DNA of 64,000 bases from Metabacillus endolithicus (GTDB lineage Bacteria; Bacillota; Bacilli; Bacillales; Bacillaceae), in contig NZ_CP095550.1 of the NCBI RefSeq assembly GCF_023078335.1, forward strand, positions 2,214,001 to 2,278,000. Reading direction: 5' to 3'. Numbering within the stretch: the stretch's first letter is position 1; each line of letters begins with the position of its first letter. A program made the translations under genes and the position numbers. Positions 34,786 through 45,094 of this stretch are shown one piece after another. Below the pieces are notes generated by a model, which made no database searches, was not told where the DNA came from, and saw nothing but the letters and a program-made list of their open reading frames with translations.

Positions 34786-36613
34786 ATGAAATTGGAATTA
34801 AGACGTAACGATCCGTGTTCTTGTGGAAGCGGAAAAAAATATAAAAAGTGCTGCATGAAGAAGGAAAATGTGATTCAGCTTCATGCCGTAAAGGAAGAAC
34901 GCTTTTATCAGCAAAAGCATGCACTAGTTGTAAAGGTGAAGGACTTTGTTTCTAAGAAGCTTCCTTTAAGTAAACAATACCAATTACATACGGAATTTAA
35001 AAGAAGAACAGATCATACTTTGAACGAGCAGGCAGAAAAACAGTTCTTCGATTTTTGGCTGATCTTTTTTAACCGTTTTGAAAATGGTCTGCGTGGAATT
35101 GAGTTGTTTGTACATGAAAATGGGTCTCGCCTTTCAGAAGATGAGCGCGAAATGGCGAACACTTGGTCATCTCTTAAGCCAAGGCTTATACAGGCGATCG
35201 ATTCAGGAGAGAAAAGCGTTCTTTTCGAAGATGCTTTCACTCATGAGAGATTCCCTGTTGCCCGTATGCAGGAAAACCTACCAAGCGTTGCACCATGGTA
35301 CGGAACGATTGCTTTATTAGAGCCTTTTGATACATTGTTCTATTTTAATGGTGTACGAAAATTCGAAAGTCCACAAAACTTCCACTATGCTGTGAAAAAA
35401 GTGGACGATCTTCGTGAGGAAAAAGAGCTGAATCATGAGCAAATTTTGATGGATTACTTCCCTGAGATTTTAGCTGCGATTGCTAAGGGTGAAGAACGTG
35501 AATTAGGGACAAAAGAAATTCATCAATACAATTCCTACTATACTATTGAAGATTTCGAAGCTGTTGATTCTTTCTTTCAAAACGAGGGAATTTTTGTAAT
35601 GGATAAATGGGAGCCAGCTCAAAAGCTTTGCAACTGGGTAGAAAATTGGCATCAATACTCAGATAGCGAAATTTCTGGACCAATCCGCATGGGTTCGGTA
35701 TACGGCTCGATCCGAATTGAAGGAAATCAGCTTACATTTGTTACATTAGATGAAGCAAGAGCGGAAGAATTCAAAGGTATGATGGAGCGCGTTGGTGCTG
35801 TTTCATTTGTGAACGAGGAAACACATACACAAACCGTTCCTTTCCAGGTTGAAATCATCAACACCATTTCTTCTATGAATGAAGATACGCCACAGTACTT
35901 TGCTTTCTACGCAAAGCATGATCTGCGTTTTGATTTAGATAAATCTCTTCCATTGTTTGATGGTTCATCGATTAGTGAGTTGATTGCAGCAGGACGCAAG
36001 GACGAGGTTGAGGCGTACTTGCAGCAAAGAGAATACAGCTTATATGTTCAAGCTCATTATGAGTTTAAGGATATCGCGGTTACACCAGACTTTAATTCAG
36101 TACGTAGAGAATTGGGTCTTCCTCTATCACCGTTTGTTACAGGTGGAAAAAGTCGAGCATCTTCAATCGAGAAAATCGACTCACCGTTAGCTAAGAAAAT
36201 ATCGATCGTAAAAGAAGAAGATATCCCGAACTATGAATTGTTACTTCACACCAGCAACGGTTGATAATTTCTTTGCTGGAGATTTCGTCACGTTCTTCAA
36301 GGAGAAAACAGAAGGTAAATCAGATCTTACTCTAAGAAAATATCGAAACTGCTTATTTGATTTAAGAGAGATCTTCCTAGAACACCCTGTTTCAAGCTGG
36401 GAAGAATGCGACGAAACATTCTGGCACAACGTATTCCTAGCAGATTTCCCGAACCTCTATAAACCACTAACCAAGACTGTTGTTAAAGACTTTGCTAGCA
36501 CAACAAAAGCACTGGCTAAATGGATTGAGAAAGAAAAGGGTGTTAAAGGGCTTTCTAAGGTTGTTAATCAGATAGCGAAGGATGCGGAAGAGCCGTTGTT
36601 GGAGTTGGTTTAG
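34786..36613 (+). pseudogene. SEC-C zinc-motif protein, apparent frameshift near the C-terminus
   Basis: The N-terminus has the zinc-binding SEC-C motif (RRNDPCSCGSGKKYKKCC) found at the end of SecA and in many unrelated proteins. About 460 residues without membrane segments follow. The frame stops at 36264, but a second frame carries on with YFTPATVDNFFAGDFVTFF to 36613. Removing one T at 36241-36242 joins them (NYELYFTPATVD) into a protein of about 608 residues. The function is unknown; SEC-C proteins are often linked to nucleic-acid or ribosome interaction. The ATG at 34786 has AGGTG close upstream, so a TTG at 34792 remains possible. Confidence 0.7.
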
Positions 36614-36624
36614 GGTGGTACCCG

Positions 36625-36657
36625 CGGGGTTGTGGTGCCTGTCACTCCCCGATTTTT
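36625..36657 (+). terminator. Terminator after the SEC-C gene
   Basis: CGGGG and CCCCG close a hairpin that contains TGGTGCCTGTCAC, followed by ATTTTTGT. The loop sequence belongs to a motif repeated elsewhere in the window. Confidence 0.55.
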
Positions 36658-36691
36658 GTATAATGATATTCATCTTAATAGATATCCAAAC

Positions 36692-36733
36692 AAAGTAGCT
36701 ACTAACCGACAAAAGGTTAGTAGCTACTTTTTT
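36692..36733. terminator. Strong intrinsic terminator
   Basis: Sixteen-base perfect arms (AAAGTAGCTACTAACC and complement) are followed by TTTTTT. Confidence 0.9.
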
Positions 36734-36831
36734 CCCTATTTAAAAACCTTACTTTACACGTATTCCCAACTTTTACATTTCTTTATATAATAATAGTTCA
36801 GTTATAGATATATAGGGGGTTTTAGAAGAAA

Positions 36832-37896
36832 ATGAAAAGGTTATTATGTTCTAGTTTTGCTTTGTTTTTACTATTATTGCTTGTTCCTTCCATTACTAGT
36901 GCGCACTCCGGCGGCACGGATGCAAATGGTGGGCACCATTGCTGGACAAACTGTGGATACTACGGCTATGAATATGGTGAATATCACTATCATAACGGTG
37001 GTTACGACGACAGCTATGACAGTTATGATTATGTTGACTATGAAAAACAATTACGTCAGCAATATCTTGCCGATGCAGTTGCAGAAGGAAATTATTTATT
37101 ATCATTATTAAATAACTTTAATGCGGCGATCAGTTCGGGTGATATTAAAAAAATAGATGGATTATATGATGAATTCAGCGATCAGCTTTCGTATGTTGAA
37201 TCTTCCATTGGATATGTTTATGGATCAGATAAGAGAGCACAGCTGAATGAAAAATATATACGACCAGCAAAAATAGCAAAAGAGCGTGTTATTTTTGAAA
37301 TTTCACAATTACGCTTGCTATCAGATATCAACTATTACATTAACGAAGGCTATTGGGTAGACGATGAATTCGCAATGTTAGAAAGACTTGTTAAACGAGC
37401 TGATCAAATCAAAAAGGCTGGTGGCTATAAAGCTATCCCAGCAAAGATCAATCAATATTTACGTCTTCAAGATGCTATGATTCAAGGAAACTATTTCACT
37501 AGTAGAACAGCTTATTTTAGAGAGGTCATTGACTCTGGTTACATTTCAGACATTCATTATGAGTATGATGACTTCACAAAGCAAATTCAGAAAACACAAG
37601 TGAAAATCGGACAAGTTTCTGGGTCAGAAAATCGTAGTAAGTTAGATAGGAAATATGTTACATCAGCTATTATTGAAAAAGAACGTGTTATCTACGAGGT
37701 ATCTCAATACCGTTTGTTACAAAAAATTGAGGATGTCTATTATTCTGGTGATTCTTCCACTCTTTCTAGCCTTCTAAATAAATTAGAACGACTACAGAAA
37801 AGAGCTGTTGAAATTAAGGATGCAGGGGGATACAGCGCCCTCCCTACTAGCATTAATGATGAGTTACAGCGTATGGAGAGTTGGTATCGAAATTAA
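36832..37896 (+). CDS. Secreted YHYH-domain protein with two SbsC-like wall-binding repeats
   Basis: A signal peptide (LFLLLLLVPSITSAHS) is followed by a His/Gly-rich YHYH-type segment (AHSGGTDANGGHHC ... YHYHNGGY) that is likely metal binding. Two helical repeats follow: AKERVIFEISQLRLLSDINYY near residue 145 with AMLERLVKRADQIKKAGGY, and EKERVIYEVSQYRLLQKIEDV near residue 280 with KLERLQKRAVEIKDAGGY. Both match the wall-polymer-binding region of the S-layer protein at 15.6-18.5 kb (AIIFEVSQFNLLNQI, LDRLKERAVGIKEAG). I infer a secreted protein anchored to the same wall polymer. Terminators on both sides make it a single-gene unit. Confidence 0.8.
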   Translation: MKRLLCSSFALFLLLLLVPSITSAHSGGTDANGGHHCWTNCGYYGYEYGEYHYHNGGYDDSYDSYDYVDYEKQLRQQYLADAVAEGNYLLSLLNNFNAAISSGDIKKIDGLYDEFSDQLSYVESSIGYVYGSDKRAQLNEKYIRPAKIAKERVIFEISQLRLLSDINYYINEGYWVDDEFAMLERLVKRADQIKKAGGYKAIPAKINQYLRLQDAMIQGNYFTSRTAYFREVIDSGYISDIHYEYDDFTKQIQKTQVKIGQVSGSENRSKLDRKYVTSAIIEKERVIYEVSQYRLLQKIEDVYYSGDSSTLSSLLNKLERLQKRAVEIKDAGGYSALPTSINDELQRMESWYRN

Positions 37897-37937
37897 GAAT
37901 GGTGCTACCATCCGAAACGTTCGAACTAATGTACACA

Positions 37938-37985
37938 AAAAAAGTAGCGATCCAACCTGTTAAATAGGTTTTATCGCTACTTTTT
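37938..37985. terminator. Intrinsic terminator with inner stem
   Basis: AAAAGTAGCGAT and ATCGCTACTTTT enclose an inner AACCT/AGGTT stem, with A and T runs outside. It serves the YHYH gene and possibly the minus-strand brnQ. Confidence 0.85.
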
Positions 37986-38080
37986 CTATGTTTAGAGATA
38001 CTAGAACTAGTAATTGAGTAAGAGTTTTCAGTCGATAAAAACCGAGGCGTACCAGGCACCATACAAACCTCTCCCACCAG

Positions 38081-39385
38081 CTACTTCTTAACCAGACCAC
38101 CAACCAACGCTCCTACAACTGCAGGCACCAGCCAGCCGAGACCCATTTCAAAGAAAGGTACATAGTCTGCGAGGTATTGAAGTCCTGCAACCTTTAGTCC
38201 AGCGGCAGTTAAGCCGTCTATTATACTGAAGATTGCCGTTGCTGCTAGGCTGAGAATATAAACTCTAGACTTGATCCCAACTGCATAGTCTACAAACGAT
38301 AATACAATAAGCACAATCGCTAACGGATATAGCGCAATCAACAGTGGAACTGAAACAGAAATAAGCTGTGATAATCCAAAGTTCGCGATGCATGTACTAA
38401 AAACAGCTAAAACGAAGATTACCTGTTTGTATGAAAACCTCGGGAATACTTTTGATAAGTAATTTCCACAAGCAGATACTAGTCCAACACTTGTTGTTAA
38501 ACATGCAAACGTAATTGCTAGTGCTAAGATTCCCTTCCCTAATGAACCAAACAATGTGCTTGCTGTTGCAGAGAGAATGGCTCCTCCGTTGTCCAGGTAG
38601 CCAATCTGAGAAACACTTGTTGCTCCGATAAACGATAGAGAAACATAGACAAAGATTAACCCTGCACACGCGATTAACCCAGCCTTAATACAAACCTTCA
38701 TCACTTCTACTCGTTCTGAGATGCCTCTTTCTTTTATCGCCGAAACAATGACAATTCCAAAAACAAGTGCACTTAACGTATCCATTGTTAAGTAACCTTC
38801 TAGAAATCCTTTGAAAAATGCACCTTCTATATAGTCATTCTGTGGTGCTTGTAGTGATCCCATTGGAGTTAAAACAGCTTTTGCCGTTAAGATCACTAAA
38901 ATAATCAAGAGAGCTGGAGTTAGCATTTTACCAATACGATCTACTAATTTACTCGGATTCAGCGCCAACCAAAATGTTACGGCAAAAAACAATATCGTAT
39001 AAATGAATAGCGGAAATCCTTGAGCTGAAAGGTCAACAGGTAGAAATGGAGTTACTCCAATCTCAAAAGCCACCGTTGCTGTTCGTGGTATTCCGAAAAA
39101 TGGTCCAATTGTTAAATACAAAATAATCGGAAAAATCAGACCGAACTTTGGATGAACTTTGTTTCCGATTGTTTGAATGTCACTACCAGACAAAGCGATT
39201 GCTAGTATCCCTAAAAAGGGAAGTCCAACACCTGTTATAAGAAATCCTAGAGTTGCTGCCCATACATGCTCACCTGCCTGCTGACCCATGGCGGGTGGAA
39301 AAATCATATTACCTGCACCTAAAAACAAAGCAAACAACATTAAGCCGATAACAATAGTTTCCTTACCGGATAATTTTTTTACCAT
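38081..39385 (-). CDS. brnQ: Branched-chain amino acid:cation symporter BrnQ
   Basis: The product has 434 residues and about 12 membrane segments. The LIVCS family signature is clear: FLGAGNMIFPPAMGQQAG at the N-terminus, GPFFGIPRTATVAFEIG, and LNPSKLVDRIGKMLTP. It imports Leu, Ile and Val with Na+ or H+. The ATG 39385 has GGAGG 5 bases ahead. It is divergent from a second brnQ gene across about 270 bases, so the pair probably arose by duplication and shares control elements. Confidence 0.93.
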   Translation of the reverse strand: MVKKLSGKETIVIGLMLFALFLGAGNMIFPPAMGQQAGEHVWAATLGFLITGVGLPFLGILAIALSGSDIQTIGNKVHPKFGLIFPIILYLTIGPFFGIPRTATVAFEIGVTPFLPVDLSAQGFPLFIYTILFFAVTFWLALNPSKLVDRIGKMLTPALLIILVILTAKAVLTPMGSLQAPQNDYIEGAFFKGFLEGYLTMDTLSALVFGIVIVSAIKERGISERVEVMKVCIKAGLIACAGLIFVYVSLSFIGATSVSQIGYLDNGGAILSATASTLFGSLGKGILALAITFACLTTSVGLVSACGNYLSKVFPRFSYKQVIFVLAVFSTCIANFGLSQLISVSVPLLIALYPLAIVLIVLSFVDYAVGIKSRVYILSLAATAIFSIIDGLTAAGLKVAGLQYLADYVPFFEMGLGWLVPAVVGALVGGLVKK

Positions 39386-39656
39386 AATATCCTCCTGCAT
39401 GATTAAGTTATATCAATATATGAAAGTTTGTCGAAAAAAAGCACAAAAAATAGTTTAACATAAAATATTGTCGATGTTGTAGGAAAAAAATAAATTTTAT
39501 AAAAATTTCAAACATGCAATTTTTTCTATCTTAAGATATGTTTCTAATCAGAATATAAGAAATAATTTTAAAAGTTGCACTTTTTAGAGTTTACTAGATT
39601 TTATGTTCTCTCCTTGTTATAATTCTGCCTATTATCTTTTAAGGAGTCATTATTAT

Positions 39657-41010
39657 ATGCTTAAGAAAAAAGAACTTATTCTTATTAGTTTTATGTTATT
39701 TTCTATGTTCTTCGGAGCCGGAAACTTAATTTTCCCGGCATTTTTAGGTAGATCAGCTGGAGAGGATGTTTGGCTTTCACTTGCTGGATTTATCTTAACA
39801 GCAGTTGGACTACCAATTTTAGGAGTTTTAGCTGTTGCAAAGGCAGGTAGCCTTGATACATTAGTAAACAGAGTACATCCTGTTTTCGCGTTTCTTTTTC
39901 CGTTTTTAATTTATGTATCAATTGGTCCTGGATTAGCGATTCCTCGCGCAGGCTCTACTGCCTACGAAATGGGATTAAAGCCGTTCCTACCAGCTGAAGG
40001 AGTAAGCCAACCAATGGTTTTATTCTTCTACACAGTCGTATTTTTTGCGATTACATTATGGTTGAGCTTAAATCCTTCTAAACTAGTGGACCGATTCGGT
40101 AAGCTGTTAACGCCACTTTTATTAATTATGATTGTAATCATTTTTGTAAAAAGTTTACTTACACCTATTGGGGCGTTTTCAGAAGCAACAGGCGCATATG
40201 CGCAGAACGGATTTTTCCAAGGATTTATGGATGGCTACTTAACTATGGATGCCCTTGCAGCGTTGGTATTTGGAATTGTTGTGGCAAATACGATTCGCAC
40301 AAAAGGTGTAACAGATTCGAAATCAGTGTCAAAATACATGGGCTATGCTGGGATTATAGCCGGCGTTTTACTAGCTTCAATCTATGGTATTCTTGCATTC
40401 TTCGGGGCTTTCTAGCACTTCACATGGTGAAGCAGAAAACGGTGCGCAGGTGTTAACAATTGTGATGAATCAATTGTTTGGCGGAGTGGGCATTGTGATG
40501 CTTGGGTTGTTGTTCACATTAGCTTGCTTATGCGTATGTATCGGCCTTGTTATTTCATGTAGTCAGTATTTCTCTACGATTTTTCCAAAGCTTTCTTATG
40601 CAAAGTGGGCGGTTGTTTTAACGGTTATAAGTCTACTATTAGCGAACATGGGATTAACTCAAATTCTATCTATCTCCGTTCCGATTTTAGGAGCTATCTA
40701 CCCTGTAGCGGTTGTGTTGATTGTTTTAGGTTTATGTCAGGATTGGATTACTAATCAAGTATACTTGGTTGCAACACTTTTCACTGCTGCATTTAGTGTG
40801 CTAGAAACAATTAATAGCACTTTCCTAGGCAGAGCATTAGATTCTGCATTGAGCTTTGTTCCTCTGTACGACAAAGGTGTAGGCTGGATTTTACCTGCAG
40901 TTATCGGCGTGATCATTGGACTGTTAATTAGCGGTCGAGCTGGAGGTTCAGGTGCACGCGAGGAATCTGGTGCTGGGGTTTCTAACGCCTCCCCTGGGCT
41001 TGCGGAATAA
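39657..41010 (+). pseudogene. brnQ: Second BrnQ branched-chain amino acid transporter, apparent frameshift
   Basis: The first frame holds the N-terminal 253 residues (FFGAGNLIFPAFLGRSAGED, GPGLAIPRAGSTAYEMG, LNPSKLVDRFGKLLTP), and the second continues with SSTSHGEAENGAQVLTI to the C-terminus. Adding a T to TTT at 40409-40411 fuses them (FFGAFSSTSHGE) into about 451 residues. AAGGAGTC precedes the ATG. It is divergent from the other brnQ and clearly paralogous. The final 20 residues are Gly/Ser/Ala rich, unlike the first copy. Confidence 0.88.
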
Positions 41011-41026
41011 TTATTTAGATACAGTA

Positions 41027-41056
41027 AAAACCCCGAGTGTATTCACTCGGGGTTTT
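41027..41056. terminator. Intrinsic terminator
   Basis: AAAACCCCGAGTG and CACTCGGGGTTTT form a strong stem. It ends brnQ 2 and the convergent Spo0E-like gene. Confidence 0.9.
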
Positions 41057-41076
41057 ATCTATTTATTTAAACGTAA

Positions 41077-41241
41077 CTAGAAAGATCGCTGAAACAAACT
41101 TATAAGTCTATCTAATTTCTCACTAGATATTAACACTATTTCATGGTTCATTCCAAAACTATGAACAGCTTCAATTAGTTCTTGACGTGCTATTTCTATA
41201 TCTTCCAACAGGTCTTCTCTCGTCATTGTTTGGGTTTTCAT
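41077..41241 (-). CDS. Spo0E-family aspartyl-phosphate phosphatase
   Basis: The 54-residue product shows the family signature near its C-terminus: ISSEKLDRLI, the S-x-x-LDxLI motif that contacts phosphorylated Spo0A. A first helix contains EIARQELIEAV. Spo0E-like phosphatases delay sporulation by dephosphorylating Spo0A~P. GAGGGG sits 6 bases before the ATG. It follows a SANT-like mini-gene by 22 bases on the same strand. Length and motif fit the family well. Confidence 0.85.
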   Translation of the reverse strand: MKTQTMTREDLLEDIEIARQELIEAVHSFGMNHEIVLISSEKLDRLISLFQRSF

Positions 41242-41263
41242 TTTCTACCCCTCAAAGATTGAC

Positions 41264-41431
41264 TTAATATGTGTAAATAGCTTCTTTTTTAAGCTTTCTG
41301 TATCTTTTTTCTACACTTATTGATGTTCTATTCAAAATTGCGGCAATCTCTTTATACCTTTTCCCGCTCTCACGTAAGGAGATAAGTCGGAAGTCTTCCT
41401 TCGTTGTCCAATGCCTATATGTTCGTAACAT
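41264..41431 (-). CDS. Mini SANT/Myb-like helix-turn-helix protein
   Basis: The 55-residue product has the layout of one Myb/SANT unit: W-T-x-x-E-D (HWTTKEDFRLISLRES), GKRYKEIAAIL and SVEKRYRKLKK. It probably binds DNA. GGGGGAA lies 6 bases ahead of the ATG. It is co-directional with and 22 bases upstream of the Spo0E-like gene, so it may control that gene or act in the same sporulation branch. Confidence 0.7.
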   Translation of the reverse strand: MLRTYRHWTTKEDFRLISLRESGKRYKEIAAILNRTSISVEKRYRKLKKEAIYTY

Positions 41432-41691
41432 GTCATCTTCCCCCTATCAAAAGATCTATGTTTTATATCATTCTACCTATTATGGTTTGATTCTATCATT
41501 GTTAAGAAACCAAATGTATAGGAATATGGTGCTACACGCTCTGCCATATTCGGGTACATAGATCTTTTGTGGGGTCAATTTCATTTCCTTTATTGCTTAA
41601 AATCTACATCTTTTCAAAAAACAAGGATAGGAATGCAGTACTATATACATTTTATCTCTTCATAAAAATTACCAGCAGATTTCTATTTAAT

Positions 41692-43894
41692 TTATTTGAT
41701 TAACTCTGTTACTCCCTTAACATCCAACGGCTTACTTAACAGATACCCTTGCCCAAGCTCACAGAAGTTGTTTAATAGAAAAGCAAGCTGCACCTCTTCC
41801 TCTATCCCTTCCGCTATAACAGAAAAGTTCATCGTATGACTCATTTCTATAATAGCCTTGGCAATTGAACCGTTAAGTGTAGAGTCTAGAATATCATCAA
41901 CAAAGGATTTATCAATTTTAATTTTATCAATTGGCAGGTACTTTAAGTAGCTTAGTGAAGAATAGCCTTTTCCAAAGTCATCAATTGCTTTTCACTCCAA
42001 GCTCCTTCAGCTTATTTAACACAATTCTAGAGAATTCGATATTTTGCATGATGCTCTCGGTGATTTCCAGTTCAAGGTCTGCAGGATCTAGTTTAAAATC
42101 CCTCAATGCCTGTTTAACATCGTCAACAAATCCCAAGTCCTGTATTTGTCTAACCGATACGTTAACCGCAACCGGCACAGCTCCCAACCCAGCGTCCTTC
42201 CAGAGCTTATGCTGTTCACAAACTTTGCGAAGCACCCATCTTCCTATTGGGACAATGAGCCCTGTTTCTTCTGCTAGTGGAATAAAGTCTGCTGGTGAAA
42301 TCATTCCGAGCTTTGGGTGTTTCCATCTTAGTAAGGCTTCAACACCGCAAATCTCTCGAGTATCCAGCCTGTATTGCGGCTGGTAGAATACTTCAAAATG
42401 TTCCTTAGCTAACGCCTTCCGTAGGCCAACCTCAAGTTCCATTTTTCTCGTTGATACATTTTGAAGAGTAGAATTATAATATTGATAGTTATTTTTTCCA
42501 CGTTCTTTTGCAAGGTACATAGCTGTGTCAGCATTTTTAATCAAGGTTTCCTGATCCTCTCCGTCCACTGGATAGAGACTAATCCCCACACTAGGTGTGA
42601 CAAAGAATTCGTCACCATTTAAATCGAATGGTTGAGAAAAAGCTTGGATAATCCCCTGAGCAACTTCTTCAATCTCCTCATATGAAGTTGACTCTAGTAA
42701 AATAATAAACTCGTCACCGCCTTGTCGAGAGACCATTCCTTGATTACCAACAGCCTCTACCAATCGTTTCGCAGCTTTCTGCAGGAGAAGATCGCCAGTG
42801 GAATGTCCTTTTGTATCATTAATAATTTTAAAACGATCTAAATCTAGAAATAAAACCGCGAGCATATTGTCATTTACTTGACTTAAGTGTTCATTTAAAT
42901 GATCTTTAAACATGTTTCGGTTTGGAAGTCCTGTTAACGAATCATAGTAAGCCATTTGATGAATCATCTCATCAGCTTTTTTACGTTCGGTAATATCTCG
43001 TCCGACAATCAGCCTTGCTTTACGCCCTTCATATAAGAGATTCATGACAGAAATCTCAATGTTAACTGTTACCCCATCAGCACGAACAATTTCAGTTTCA
43101 AAACGATTTTTTTCAAGTGCATTGGCTTCCATGTCCGATAGCGCCTCTTTAATAATCATCACGCTATTTGTTGGCATATAGCGAAGAATTGATTTTCCCC
43201 TTAACTCAAATGGGTTTTCTTCTCCTAGCAATTTACTACCTGCTTCGTTAATAAAATCAAAACTCCATCTCCTAATCACTGCAATAAGATCTGGGGACAT
43301 TTCCACTAACCCTCTGTAACGTTCTTCCCGCTCCTTCGTTTCTGTTACATCAAATAACACACTTGTAAAGTCCACGTAGTTTCCTTTCTCATCAAATACT
43401 GGAATCCCGCGGTCTTGAATCCACCTTACTTCACCACTAAGCGGCTTTAAAATCCGATAAACATCTGTAACCGGCTTTCCTTCCTTCAACATTTCCTGTC
43501 GCTTCTCTATAATTTGTAAATCCTCAGGGTAAATAGCCTTTTTCCACAAAAGCTGATCTTGATAAAATTCCTCGAGAGGGTAACCATAAAGCTTCTCGAT
43601 TCCAGGAGTGATCATAAGATGATCTTCTTTTAAATCATGTGACCAAATCGCAACATCCAATGAATCAAAAATACTATTCAGCTTTTGATTACTCTTCTGC
43701 AAATCCTTTGTTGTCTTATTTACAGTTGCAAGTAAATAGATAAGTAAGGCAATCATCGCAAAATTCAAAGTTATAAATACAATATGATAATAAATACTGT
43801 CATGATGAAAAAAGAAATATAAAGTTCCCACTAAGATATTGCAGATAATAATTAACGATATATATGACATCCATTTATGCTTAAACATATTCAT
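41692..43894 (-). pseudogene. PAS-GGDEF-EAL c-di-GMP signalling protein, apparent frameshift
   Basis: Domain order: two membrane segments (residues 10-28 and 36-58), two PAS domains (to about 310), GGDEF with an intact active site (SRQGGDEF), then EAL with CGVEALLRWKHP. The RxxD inhibitory site before GGDEF is not present. The frame breaks near 41989-41992 within the EAL domain; the other frame continues AIDDFGKGYSSLSYLKYLP and VIAEGIEEEVQL to 41692. A two-base loss would restore LGVK-x-AIDDFG. Corrected length is about 734 residues. It may make or degrade c-di-GMP in response to a PAS signal. Confidence 0.85.
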
Positions 43895-44003
43895 TAAAAA
43901 CTCCCCTAGTGTCTAACCTGATACTTCTATTTTACCTAGTGATGATAGTTCCTGTATAGGTCAAAAGTGATATATTTTGACCTATTTAGACAAAAGACGA
44001 CAA

Positions 44004-44028
44004 AAGCACCCGAATACAACGGGTGCTT
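44004..44028 (-). terminator. comK terminator
   Basis: AAGCACCCG and CGGGTGCTT pair just after the comK stop, with a T-rich tail on the minus strand. Confidence 0.8.
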
Positions 44029-44037
44029 ATTTACATT

Positions 44038-44592
44038 CTACTCTTTAAATTTTTCAGGATCGATTTTATACAGCTCTGTTCCTTCTGCAACAGAGGACTG
44101 ACGTAATCCTTCTGTTATTCGTTCATACCTTAAATCATATGTACTAACAAGTCGGGCGGCAACGCCAAGCTTTGAATGTAATGTTCTTTTCGTTAACTCG
44201 ACCTTTGCTTTATTGTAATTTGTGAAAAGAATTAACGCCTGACCATTGTCATCCATAATATCTAATACGTGCTGATAAGCAATCCACACACATTTTGGCT
44301 TATATGGAGAGCATACAGGAATCATACACAGCTTATATTTTTCACTAACCATCACAGGCATCATTTTTTTACCTGCAAAAATGGCATGAGCTGAAGCCTT
44401 TCTTCCGTCCATATCACTTCCGTAAAAAATACAACTGTCATTCATGATTTTGATCGGACTTAACGTAACCTTCACAACTCTATATTGTTCAAGAACGATG
44501 CTGTAAAGTTCACCATTATCTGAGTAATATGGCAAAATACCCATTGTGTACTCGTGGATAATGTAATCATCTAAAATTTGAATGTGTTCCAT
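44038..44592 (-). CDS. comK: ComK competence transcription factor
   Basis: The 184-residue product aligns with ComK along its length: ILPYYSDNGELYSIVLE, SPIKIMNDSCIFYGSDMDGRK and KPKCVWIAYQHV. ComK activates DNA-uptake and recombination genes. Start ATG 44592 has GGAGAG 7 bases upstream, which is better than the TTG at 44607. The upstream region (44640-44718) holds alternative hairpins that could form in the mRNA leader. Confidence 0.85.
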   Translation of the reverse strand: MEHIQILDDYIIHEYTMGILPYYSDNGELYSIVLEQYRVVKVTLSPIKIMNDSCIFYGSDMDGRKASAHAIFAGKKMMPVMVSEKYKLCMIPVCSPYKPKCVWIAYQHVLDIMDDNGQALILFTNYNKAKVELTKRTLHSKLGVAARLVSTYDLRYERITEGLRQSSVAEGTELYKIDPEKFKE

Positions 44593-44876
44593 ATTATCAC
44601 TCTCCAAAAAATTTAGTCCTTTAAATTTCTAAAAGAGTTGGATATAATACGGATATAGTTGGAATTATATCCAGCTCCTATCAGGCCTTAAGCACTCGCC
44701 GCTCAAAGTTTGTGCTTAGGGTTTTTATCGTTTTCCTCATATTTTCCCCCTTCCATTTTCCTACAAATTTTACTATATCCTCCCATATTATAAGTTAAAA
44801 TATCCAGAATAGTATGTAATTTTATTGTAAATCTTGTAAACTTTTGATGTAATTTGTTGCAGATTGTAGCAAACTG
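44593..44876. promoter_or_regulatory. comK upstream region with alternative hairpins
   Basis: GGATATAAT (44640-44648) and GGATATA (44651-44657) can each pair with the same ATTATATCC (44664-44672). A further stem TAAGCAC/GTGCTTA lies at 44689-44718. Mutually exclusive pairing suggests a leader switch or a small RNA, but no known riboswitch class is recognised. Confidence 0.4.
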
Positions 44877-45038
44877 TTATATGGATTCATCCATGCTAAG
44901 CTCATTGATCTTCTTAGAACATTCATCAATCTTGTCTAACAGCTTCCCCTTCATTTCTTCATCAAGGCTGCTACAAAGCAACAACTTAAGATAATTCATC
45001 CTTATCTTATACCACTTGATTATAACTAAACGTCTCAT
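44877..45038 (-). CDS. Small 53-residue protein of unknown function
   Basis: The product starts MRRLVIIKWYKIRMNYLKLL and has a helical charged C-terminus (DEEMKGKLLDKIDECSKKI). It could form a helical hairpin, like small regulators of sporulation or competence, but does not match Spo0E or Sda. A moderate GGGCAGG site precedes the ATG. It lies between an HTH gene and comK on the same strand. Confidence 0.5.
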   Translation of the reverse strand: MRRLVIIKWYKIRMNYLKLLLCSSLDEEMKGKLLDKIDECSKKINELSMDESI

Positions 45039-45094
45039 AGTATCCTGCCCTTTTCTATCGTCTACTTTCTATATCGTATGTTTTTCATAAAGGT

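Noticed and set aside
36611..36632. T-box riboswitch (AGGGTGGTACCCGCGG resembles the antiterminator motif)
   Set aside because: It has an extra C, overlaps the end of a coding region, has no specifier stem, and the next gene is not an aminoacyl-tRNA synthetase or amino-acid gene.
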